In this document: positions 37,033-48,600 of the stretch, one piece after another
Position numbering within the stretch: the stretch's first letter is position 1
Layout of the letters: each line of letters begins with the position of its first letter
Assembly (NCBI GenBank): GCA_026874595.1
Contig: CM049310.1
Span: 68,464,056 to 68,528,055 of the forward strand
DNA: 64,000 bases
Direction: 5' to 3'
Source of the DNA: Sipunculus nudus
Lineage: Eukaryota; Annelida; Sipuncula; Golfingiida; Sipunculidae
Made by a program: the position numbers and the translations under genes
Notes under the pieces: generated by a model
What the model was told of the DNA's origin: nothing
Databases searched by the model: none
The model's input: only the letters and a program-made list of their open reading frames with translations

Positions 37033-37600
37033 GGCGCCCTGTATTTGTAGTGAAGTGTCCGCGGATATCCTCGCTGTCACTTGTGATAGATAAACCAACC
37101 TGTGAACACTGAGGCTTTGTATATTTGCGGTTTGGTGTGACTCCAAGCCGGCTTTAGTTCGGCTCCCCTGGTCCGTGTTGATCAGCCTGTGCGTCTTCCT
37201 CGTACAGCCAATACAGACTGAGCCGCGCGCACTGCATACAGAGAACAGATCAATGAGAGCTTGTCTAAAGACTCCACAGCTACTAGAGTGGATGGGCAGT
37301 ATGACAATGCCGTACCACGTGCTGCCCTGCCAGACCTACTTCCAGCACCAGACAAGTGGAACGATCGGCTTCATCGACCCAGTCACTTGACCCGTCCAAC
37401 TTACTTCTTTCATGGAATAATAATCAAGCTATTTAGCACATGTCCACCAGGGGACGCTTGTGATACCGGGTTTATTTTTAACGATGCCCCTCTTCGCGGT
37501 ATAACGTTCGCTCTGTCACCTGTGTACTACCGTGTAGCAGCCCCTGCCGCGATTAGACCTGGTCAATGGAGTGGTTTTTATTAAACCCCAGTGTCTTTGC
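37033..37600 (-). promoter_or_regulatory. Possible 5' UTR and promoter region of the exon at 36761-37032
   Basis: Higher GC and more CpG (GAGCCGCGCGCACTGC, CTCTTCGCGG) than the neighbouring DNA, as expected near a transcription start. No TATA box is obvious. The assignment depends entirely on the neighbouring exon being real. Confidence 0.25.
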
Positions 37601-39697
37601 TCAAAGAATTTCATTGCTGGAGCAATATTCCACATAGTAACTGTAAACAAGCTATGACTGGTCCTATCTTAAAATGCCCGAGTTTTTTTGGAAATCAAAT
37701 TATTCTCATGTATTAATATATTTCAAAGGCGAAGAAAAGTATCTTACAGGTCAGCACTTCCATTTTCCTCCATCTTGTAAACAGAAATAAAAAAAAAAAC
37801 TTGAAATATTGTCTGTGTCATGACGCAGGTAATGACGCCACTAAGGACAGAGAGACCGCTACACGCAAAACACGGCCTCTCTTTGAAAATGATGAACGGT
37901 TATCACAAAGCCAGGAGGATTGTCGCACAGTCAGTACACAACCATGTGACGTATGAAGCGCTTCTTAAGTTCTCTTCCTCCTTACAGAAAAGAAGGTTTC
38001 CACATAACTCGGCTCCTGCATGATTTGCCAAGCCCGGAGAGCCTGGTTGCATGGTTGATTAAAAAGAGCAACCATTGTGGGCATTTTCTCGCCGAGGGAA
38101 TGTTATTAGGGCGCCTCCATCAGAGTTTTCTTTTCTGTAGTGGTTTTATTTGTCATTTGAAGGATTCGCTGAGTGTAAAATGTCTCCTGAAGCACGACTT
38201 GATTTCGTATTTTCAGGACGCTTTCAGCGAGCTGTTATTGCTTTATGCTATATGCGATGAATCCAAACTTGGCCTCCTCCTCTAGCTGTTGTCAATGCCT
38301 TATATTGTGGCGCATCACGACCCACAGCCGCGTGTAATGCATGGAAGTAACAACTCTGTCTATAAATGATTGTCTATAAGCATATAGATACTGACACAGC
38401 ATATATAATTGTAAAATATTAAATTTGTGAGTACGTGGTAAAATAAGAAAAAAATGTTTCTCTATATTCCTTGAGTGACGGCAGTTAATTACCAGCCTTT
38501 ATAGTTCGATCCATCGTGTTCTTATTGCTTTACGTTTTCCTTTGAAGTATTCACCCAATCCTTGGTTTACACATTACTAGGCTGACCGTGATAATTAAGT
38601 CCATTAAGAGCATGACGTCATCCAACCTAAATCGTGTTAAAAACGAATCACTCAGTCCTGGATTAATTTCGCACTGTCCTATATATCAGGTGAAAGGATT
38701 ATTTTTTTTATGGATCATGAACAAAATTTAGAATCATATTGATAATATTTTTTTTTATTATATGATAATATTTTTTTTTGTTATCGAACAATTTTCCAAA
38801 CCTTTGATGCTTTCTGATAATATATAAATTTATTGATTATTGACACATGAGGAGACACTCTCACAAGGACCAACACATGCACAAAAATACATGATTTGTG
38901 AAGTTGTTAAGAGACACAGGTTTAAACTGTAATTCCTGTTCTGACTCTGTGGCTAACAACATGATTTCACGTAGCTGTCATAAGGCACAAGATATCCATC
39001 TATGTGACACTGAAAGTACATGCAGGCACTCGACACAGTTGTCATGAACAGTGGGCGATAATCGATGTATATATCGAGTCTCTTTCGTTCAGGCGGTACG
39101 TAGTATGCATAAAACTAGTTTTTCTTATATATATATATATATTATTTTATAATAAATCTAAAAGTTCTTGTTAAAAGTCTCGAACTTTGCATGGATCATA
39201 TAATTTGTGCTTTATAGTAATTGGTTCCCATGCAATTGTCCCAGAAAAGAGTGAATCAACCCATATATTCAGTCATTGTGTTAAGCTAGTTATTATTAAT
39301 TTTATAAAGATTACACTCTTTTAATGTTTGAGGAAACTGTTACACATTTTTGTAAATAACTTTTTGTCCCCTAAGGTACCCCTACCCACTCCATTCTTAA
39401 CCAAACTGCGCTTCTGTACTGTCTTATTAACCATCACAGCTTGGCTCAAATTAAAGAATGTGGATGGCAAACTCTTGAATAATAACATATAAATTTGCTA
39501 TACTTGTGATTAAGCCCTACCCTTTGTAACTCACTTAAGCATATCTTAATCATGTATATATTTGCTATTAACAAACGTGTAACTATGGTTATGCTTTAAC
39601 AATCTAAAATCTTAATCATACATGTCACATTTTATTGCATATGTTACCTGGGCATTTCAGGCAATTTACAAATTGACTGATTTTACACATTGACATA
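37601..39697. other. No gene seen; apparently single-copy
   Basis: The frame 37953-38285 plus (110 codons, real ATG) is preceded by a pyrimidine-rich acceptor-like stretch but encodes nothing recognisable. A CRE palindrome lies at 38613-38620 next to homeodomain-like words (ATAATTAAG, GGATTAATTT). A short AT run is at about 39127-39142. Confidence 0.4.

Positions 39698-39736
<39 letters not shown>
39698..39736. repeat. Compound (CA)n(TA)n microsatellite
   Basis: CA repeats (39698-39711) pass into TA repeats (to 39736). Confidence 0.95.
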
Positions 39737-39742
<6 letters not shown>

Positions 39743-41254
39743 CAAATGCAATGTTTAAAATCGACACTGGCCTCCCAAGCAATTTTGTATGAATATACGG
39801 GTGTACAGTTTGGGTCTGTCGTTCGCAAGGAAGCTCCATAAAAAAAAAAGAATGGACTGCACTGCCTTTATGGCCGAGATGATTCCACTGACACCAGAAA
39901 TGTCCCTTAAACTACACATTTGTTAGAGGAATTGACACTAAATCGAAAAACGAGGCGTCACAAAACTTGTAACCTGACACACGACTGATTTCCAACACGC
40001 TGGCATTGTAACTTATCATGACATCTCCATTCGATTTCCTGTATTTTCAATAATTCACGAGAAAATCTGCACTGCACGTTTTTATGTGAAAGTCAGACTC
40101 TCTAGAGACCCAGAAACATAGGCGAAAAACTCTGAAACAGGGTTAGTATAATTTGGTCATTGTACTAAGAAAGAGTGACTGGTACGGGAATGAAATAATG
40201 ACATAATAACAATAAAGAATAACAACAGAAACCTATATCTCCACCTGTATTGCAGATCATTTGTAACTACATCAAATGTGCTCTCAAAGAGACTGGAGTA
40301 GAAATATTATAAAGGATCATGTACAGTTCCGTTTGCCTGTCACCAGTCATTTGTCATACGTCAGAAACTGCTGTGTAATTATCATCTATTATTCATATCA
40401 GCCGTCCCTACAGTGCATGGAGCGCAGCAAGAATTTATGAATAGAACTTTTTTGTATCGCTAGGTTAAAATCGAAACGTACGCGTTGAAGAGTAAGTACA
40501 AATATATAATTTTAAACTGGATTCTGGCGAAAAAAAAGAGCTTTGAGAAAAGGGCTTTTAATAACCGTACCGCACTCACTGTTTGACTTAGCCTATGATG
40601 TTAATTAATACCGGGCCATAAACTCAGCGCCACAAAGCGTGAAAAACCGTTAGTCATCAGTGTATGGTGAAGTACATGTAAGTCTACTTGTCAATCTCAC
40701 ACACCCTTACGTATCACGAAGCTGTCGTCATCAAAAGCAATGCTTTCTGTTTAATGCAAGAGAGGAAAAAACCAAGCTGTACGCCAAACTGGGCTCGAAT
40801 TACATTTGATGTACTAGACGAGACCATCAGGTTGCCTTTCAGTATGCGTTGGTTACATATGCATGAGGAAATATTTGATATAAATCACATATTGTTAGAA
40901 TAATGTTCCATCTTCTCCATGGGGGTCTAGGAGAGGTATTAAGCTTACAAATATGACTCAAACAAATTAACACGCTTGGGTCTAACACTTTCATACATGA
41001 AAATCGGAGGATTACCCCTGATAAAATTGTCACCAACCATTTTTTTTCATATACATGTGCATAATGACGAATGCAACACTGAAATGAAACCAGTTTTCAT
41101 GGTAAAGATTTGATAAAAAAGGCAGTTCAAATTATTTCTAAAATACGAATTGCATACTAATGGTTGACAGCCCATATAGAGCCAAATGTCACGGTACTTC
41201 CACGCAAAAAAAATAAAAATACGAGGAGATCGCAAACCTTGTCTGTTTCCGGTT
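39737..41254. other. No gene seen
   Basis: Single-copy, AT-rich. Short frames (40688-40903 plus, 41047-41277 minus) are unrecognised. Confidence 0.4.
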
Positions 41255-41412
41255 CGGCGTTTAATTACTCTGTGCACCGGTTAATTAAACAAACAGAGGT
41301 TAATTTTCTCCCCGCTGTGACCACCTCATCATCATGTATAACTGGCATTCCTTACCCGATTAATGTACTGTTATTTTAAGAACAGGCCTGATTAATTGGA
41401 TCAATCATTATA
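41255..41412. promoter_or_regulatory. Candidate enhancer: dense homeodomain/paired-type words
   Basis: In about 150 bases: TTTAATTACT (41260), GGTTAATTAAAC (41279-41290), GGTTAATTTT (41299), GATTAATG (41359), GATTAATTGG (41390-41399) and ATCAATCATTA (41400-41410). The segment is not repetitive. Enhancer function is an inference. A comparison with a related species would settle whether it is conserved. Confidence 0.3.
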
Positions 41413-44019
41413 TTGTTTATATTAAACCTTGCCGTGAGGGCTTCAGTTCCAATTCTATACGTGAGGGTATTTGGTTATATATTGTATCATATTGTTTAGC
41501 TTTTATAACCTTGTCGACGGTACGTATGTTGTAGAGCTGTGGGCAGCCCCATCACCTGATTGCAGCCCGACTTGTCACAGCTATATATAGGAGACAGCAA
41601 GCCGTCCGCAAGCCTGTTACTTGTTTGACAGAAATAGCGTGTATAACAAAATCTGAGGAACTAGCAAGCTTTCCTTAGACGAGGAAAAGGACAGGAGATG
41701 AGGACATTCACCTGCGCCCTAAAACTAAATTACCTTGGTCTCAGGCCCTCAACTCAGTCTGTCGAACAAAGCTACGTCTGGAAATTTTGTATATAAAATG
41801 GTTGTGTAACCATTTGTTCTGATGGAAATTATTTGTAATAAAAAGTGTGAAAATATAAATGTCAAGTTGGATATATATATAGAGAAAAGTAAGAGAGAGA
41901 TGAAAAAAGAGAGTGGTTTTAACTCATGAATGTCATTAATAGACCTCTTCCAATTGTTTGTTTTCAGTAAGACACTTTGCCAGACAAAGTGCTATTTTTT
42001 ACACGCTTAACTACAGAAAAAATTGGCTCAATGAAAATTGATCATAAACTGTCATACACGTTCTCCACTCTCGTTAGTAATAAGACAACTGCAGAATATG
42101 TACAGAAAACGAAAATTGAACATTCTAATGGTCTATGCAGGACAGCTAATTCTATATACTGTAGGAACAAAATGTATAATTAACAAGATAACTAATGAAA
42201 AAACAGCAGAAGACAAAAATAAGACGCATTAGTAATATACTAAAGTCAGTCCTGTCCAGCAGACAGCCGTTAAAGACACTGATACATAGTGGTTTCAACA
42301 TTACATATAGTTAGCCCTCACTAGATGTGACACATTTAAAAAACAGACCACTTTCGCTCGAAAATGAAAAGCCCCTAATGAGCTGAGATCTCACAAACCT
42401 TGAAGTTCTGCCACTGAAAGAATATTATATACTATCAAGTGCAGAATATTTGTCATCTATGGCATAAAAAGGGACAAATGATATGATAGCAATTAAAAAC
42501 TTTAATCCAACAATATTTTAATTGCAATATTTACCCCAGAATAAGGCCGCCTGCCCTCGGAATATAATTCCATGGATCCTAGTTTAGGTGCGGACAACAA
42601 AAGATGTTTATTCTGATCTAAATTGGCTTGAAATGATGACCGTGCTTTAAGAACATTTCTTCAGGCATCTCTGAGACAAACAGACAAGATGATTATCGGG
42701 AAGCTGGCGATTAAAATAACAATAAACGCTCAGTAAAAACTGTTTTGCACAATATATAGCACACATACAGGAACAAAAATCCTGAAGAAAGAAAAATAAT
42801 GAAGAACGTTTCCAGGAGGGCATCAAAAAGAAGTAAAAACAGGAGAATTATGACGTTATGTCAGGAGCTGAGGGATGTAGCGGGCAGGACGTAATGGCTG
42901 ATGAATACTGCTGATACCATTGATGATTTCCGCTCAAAAGTCGTGATAGAGGTATCTGCAATCTGTTTAATAAAGAATACAGAAAAAACAGGTACGGCTA
43001 TGGAAATTGTCATGGTGTAAAATATATGTTGATCCATCATTTAGAAGAAAATAACAGGTAATACGGCGGGCTGCCTTTATTTAGAAAGAAAATGAATTGT
43101 CTAGAGTAATAAGCGATGATTACTTTGTTACCTGTTTAATCTAAGTCTGGCTTCTTCCTGGTCACTGTATGCAAACTGAGATGGGCGTCCCTACATGATG
43201 TCAAATTACGGGGACAGCTGTACCATTAAACGAACCATTATTACCATACTTAACAAAACCGGAAACCACGTTCGAGGGTCCCACACAGGCAAAAGTCGTC
43301 AGCCGCAAGAACCCTCACTCACTGAAAGTCAGTTTCCATTTACGGCGACTAGGACTTTCTGAAAACCCAGAAGCCGAAGTCTTCGGAATGCCATGGGACA
43401 TAATTTGGTTCTGCAGAACATAATAGTCAGGTGTATATGAAATTATGGATTTCCATGTTGTCATCATTATGTTGTTGCCATCGGCTATTCACCAGTCAAT
43501 CAAGACTGTAGATTTGGCGCTGTTTAAGTCTAATTATTTTTTATTTATTTAATGAAGAAGTCCATTACTTTTTGAAAAAGGATCAACCTTTTTGAAAGAG
43601 GCGCTTTCCTGTTTTCTTCTTATTGTTGTTATTATAAGAATTACTCTAAAATGTAGGTAAAGGGAAAAGGCACGTGTAGATTACGCTATAGAAAACATTT
43701 TCATGTTTGTATACACTGTCATAACCTTTATGATAACAATCCCTATAAAATACAGACATACAACGCAAAATAGTATTGGAAGATGTACGAATGTCGGCTT
43801 GATAGATGTGGTAATAGACACTGTTGATGATGATCGTCCATTTTCAATAATGGTTGTACTAGCTGGGGCATCACCCATGTCTGTGTGTGAACCTTCACAA
43901 AGATGCCAAGGTGTAAGTGTTGCCTCTACCTGGAGGGAATACGTTCGTGTGTGTGTGTGTGTCACAACAAAACTCACACAATCATGAACGTTATCTCATG
44001 ACATTTTCAGGGCACTTTG
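41413..44019. other. No gene seen
   Basis: Single-copy. CTATATATAGG at about 41581-41591 could be a TATA box, but no gene can be placed downstream. Open frames on both strands at 43681-43987 overlap each other. The plus frame ends near GTAAGT (43913), but this is too weak to call an exon. Confidence 0.4.
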
Positions 44020-44270
44020 GGATGGGCCAATGAAAAAAGATAAGACTTTGTTGTGGATGATCCGGATTCAGGAATAACATCAAGAAATATTCATAAATGT
44101 CTTTTATAAACGAATGAAGGTAGGAATATTGGCCGAATAAATAAATATATTATACAAACACAGGTTGGGGAGCATCCCACAATAGCCCCCCCCCCCCACC
44201 CCAGCGCCAACATGCATGGCGAAGGCTGGCATTACTTTAAATGCAGATTTGTATTTCTCTTAGTAAACAG
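44020..44270 (+). repeat. Dispersed repeat, copy 2 (relative at 4545-4770)
   Basis: Shares GATGGGC.AA, GATCCGGATTCAGGA, ATCAAGAAATATTCA, AACGAATGAA and AATGCAGATTT in the same order and orientation with 4545-4770, at roughly 70 percent identity by eye. Includes a 12-base C run at 44186-44197, matching the position of a homopolymer near the other copy in kind if not in orientation. Confidence 0.55.
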
Positions 44271-45690
44271 CCATGCTTTAGTATAAGATCGGCTCAAGCG
44301 CAATACTCTGTAAAAACACAGGAAAATAAAAACAATCAGATCTGACGAAATTCTCAAAAGGTGCTAAATTTTCATCGCGAATGTGTGAACAGAAAAAGAT
44401 AGTGTCAGACCGTTAGACAACTGTTAAGTAGTGCATATTATTCGTAAACACGCCAACCACATGCCTGCCCACTCCTGGATGAAGACAGAATACACAAGGA
44501 TGGAGATACTGTCAGTCATAACACCCTCCAAGTGCAGTGAATAAACACAGGAATATGAACATCTATCTAAATTTAACAGATAAACACCACTGAACTCTTC
44601 ACACCTAGACCTGTTTATTCACACCTAGACATACATTTCCCGACACTAATTATGCGTTTTCCATGCACACTTTTTTTAATAATAATAGTAAGAAAACAAG
44701 AAGAAGAAGAAGAATGGGAAAAAAACTTTGACTGAAACAGCGGTAAGATATTTCAATGCACGTATTAAAGACAACAGAGGATTAACGGAGAGGATATTAA
44801 TTCTTCGTGACTAGTCTGAATGAGATTGACGTGAAAACGATAAGAAATTACCCGGACTGTCGGGGAGGGTAATGCGGATGGAACCGTCTCCGTGTTAAAT
44901 GACCGTGACAGACAGATTTCGTCAGTGTGGCTGGTCAATGACGTCACAGGAGGTTCACACCGGGTGTCTTAGAAGAACAGTTCAATGTGTCTGGCTCAGG
45001 GGGAAATAATAATGTCAAGTGATTGTAAGTGACAACCCCACGTCCACAACTAATAGGTTGAAACATTTGCCAAATTATTATGTCAAAAAAGAAGATTCCA
45101 GTAACACTGGATGTAACATATATGAAGATACCGTGTCAATTTGTACATGGGTTATACTAAATTGTCATGTTTCAGGTTTCTAAAGAGCACTTGTATTATC
45201 AAATTGGGTGTTCATATTCGATTGTCGTAGTATCTTAGGAATAGGAAACGACAAAGGAGACCTGCCTGATGGTAACTGAATGGGAAAACGTGTTTTGTTT
45301 AGCTCGCAGACCTGGCTTTAATTTTCATCATAATAAGGAATATTTCTGGTTCACAAATCTCTCCAGGAGGGATAGATAGGTAATGTTGCTTCTTTTAACC
45401 AATCTGGTAGACAAAATATAAAAATAATTATATAAATTCAAAGTTGTCAACTTTTAGGTGGAAATATAATTGATACAGCCAGAGACAGACTTCTTAAATG
45501 TTAAAAGAAGTTGATGAACGGTTGAATTAGATGTGCTGCAGGCTTGGCTCAGCTGGAAGACCTTAAACTGAAAATGAGAACAAACAATAATATAAGAAGT
45601 GAAATCCTTGAGCCAAAGGTAGCAGAAGAAAAGGGTAAACAGGTTGTACTTTAGCTAACTGAATAATGTGGAAAAGGAAGCAGTGGATAA
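44271..45690. other. No gene seen
   Basis: Short frame at 44765-44947 minus. A CRE palindrome lies at 44939-44946. Unrecognised otherwise. The large array begins abruptly at about 45691. Confidence 0.4.
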
Positions 45691-48600
45691 TGAACAATAA
45701 AGCTCATAACCTCAAGGTTTATGGCATAATGAACAATATAGCTCATAACCTCAAGGTTTATGGCATAATGGACATTATAGCTCATAACCTCAAGGTTTAT
45801 GGCATAATGGACAATATTGCTCATAACCTCATCAATGGCATAATGAACAATATAGCTCATAACCTCAAGGTTTATGGTATAATGGACAATATAGCTCATA
45901 ACCTCATCAATGGCATAATGAACTATATAGCTCATAACCTCAAAGTTTATGGCATAATGGACATTATAGCTCATAACCTCAAGGTTTATGGCATAATGGA
46001 CAATATTGCTCATAACCTCATCAATGGCATAATGAACAATATAGCTCATAACCTCAAGGTTTATGGCATAATGAACAATATAGCTCATAACCTCATCAAT
46101 GGCATAATGAACTATATAGCTCATAACCTCAAGGTTTATGGCATAATGGACATTATAGCTCATAACCTCAAGGTTTATGGCATAATGGACAATATTGCTC
46201 ATAACCTCATCAATGGCATAATGAACAATATAGCTCATAACCTCAAGGTTTATGGCATAATGGACATTATAGCTCATAACCTCAAGGTTTATGGCATAAT
46301 GGACAATATTGCTCATAACCTCATCAATGGCATAATGAACAATTTAGCTCATAACCTCAAGGTTTATGGCATAATGGACATTATAGCTCATAACCTCAAG
46401 GTTTATGGCATAATGGACAATATTGCTCATAACCTCATCAATGGCATAATGAACAATATAGCTCATAACCTCAAGGTTTATGGCATAATGAACAATATAG
46501 CTCATAACCTCATCAATGGCATAATGAACTATATAGCTCATAACCTCAAGGTTTATGGCATAATGGACATTATAGCTCATAACCTCAAGGTTTATGGCAT
46601 AATGGACAATATTGCTCATAACCTCATCAATGGCATAATGAACTATATAGCTCATAACCTCAAGGTTTATGGCATAATGGACATTATAGCTCATAACCTC
46701 AAGGTTTATGGCATAATAGACAATATTGCTCATAACCTCATCAATGGCATAATGAACAATATAGCTCATAACCTCAAGGTTTATGGCATAATGAACAATA
46801 TAGCTCATAACCTCATCAATGGCATAATGAACTATATAGCTCATAACCTCAAGGTTTATGGCATAATGGACATTATAGCTCATAACCTCAAGGTTTATGG
46901 CATAATGGACAATATTGCTCATAACCTCATCAATGGCATAATGAACAATATAGCTCATAACCTCAAGGTTTATGGCATAATGAACAATATAGCTCATAAC
47001 CTCATCAATGGCATACTGAACTATATAGCTCATAACCTCAAGGTTTATGGCATAATGGACAATATTGCTCATAACCTCATCAATGGCATAATGAACTATA
47101 TAGCTCATAACCTCAAGGTTTATGGCATAATGGACATTATAGCTCATAACCTCAAGGTTTATGGCATAATGGACAATATTGCTCATAACCTCATCAATGG
47201 CATAATGAACTATATAGCTCATAACCTCAAGGTTTATGGCATAATGGACATTATAGCTCAAAACCTCAAGGTTTATGGCATAATGGACAATATTGCTCAT
47301 AACCTCATCAATGGCATAATGAACTATATAGCTCATAACCTCAAGGTTTATGGCATAATGAACAATATAGCTCATAACCTCATCAATGGCATAATGAACA
47401 ATATAGCTCATAACCTCAAGGTTTATGGCATAATGGACAATATTGCTCATAACCTCATCAATGGCATAATGAACTATATAGCTCATAACCTCAAGGTTTA
47501 TGGCATAATGGACATTATAGCTCATAACCTCAAGGTTTATGGCATAATGGACAATATTGCTCATAACCTCATCAATGGCATAATGAACTATATAGCTCAT
47601 AACCTCAAGGTTTATGGCATAATGAACAATATAGCTCATAACCTCATCAATGGCATAATGAACAATATAGCTCATAACCTCAAGGTTTATGGCATAATGG
47701 ACATTATAGCTCATAACCTCAAGGTTTATGGCATAATGGACAATATTGCTCATAACCTCATCAATGGCATAATGAACAATATAGCTCATAACCTCAAGGT
47801 TTATGGCATAATGAACAATATAGCTCATAACCTCATCAATGGCATAATGAACAATATAGCTCATAACCTCAAGGTTTATGGCATAATGAACAATATAGCT
47901 CATAACCTCATCAATGGCATAATGAACTATATAGCTCATAACCTCAAGGTTTATGGCATAATGGACATTATAGCTCATAACCTCAAGGTTTATGGCATAA
48001 TGGACAATATTGCTCATAACCTCATCAATGGCATAATGAACTATATAGCTCATAACCTCAAGGTTTATGGCATAATGGACATTATAGCTCATAACCTCAA
48101 GGTTTATGGCATAATGGACAATATAGCTCATAACCTCAAGGTTTATGGCATAATGAACAATATAGCTCATAACCTCATCAATGGCATAATGAACTATATA
48201 GCTCATAACCTCAAGGTTTATGGCATAATGGACATTATAGCTCATAACCTCAAGGTTTATGGCATAATGGACAATATTGCTCATAACCTCATCAATGGCA
48301 TAATGAACAATATAGCTCATAACCTCAAGGTTTATGGCATAATGAACAATATAGCTCATAACCTCAAGGTTTATGGCATAATGAACATTATAGCTCATAA
48401 CCTCATCAATGGCATAATGAACTATATAGCTCATAACCTCAAGGTTTATGGCATAATGGACATTATAGCTCATAACCTCAAGGTTTATGGCATAATGGAC
48501 AATATTGCGCATAACCTCATCAATGGCATAATGAACTATATAGCTCATAACCTCAAGGTTTATGGCATAATGGACATTATAGCTCATAACCTCAAGGTTT

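Noticed and set aside
37953-38285. 110-residue plus-strand gene
   Set aside because: It has a real ATG, but there is no family likeness, no splice support and no codon signature that I can judge. It may be conserved non-coding DNA instead.
41581-41640. Core promoter with TATA box
   Set aside because: CTATATATAGG is present, but no exon or transcript start can be tied to it, and TATA-like words are common in AT-rich DNA.
43756-43912. Coding exon on the plus strand ending at GTAAGT
   Set aside because: The donor-like word is good, but the acceptor (TACAG at 43751-43755) is weak, the opposite strand is open over the same bases, and the peptide is unfamiliar.
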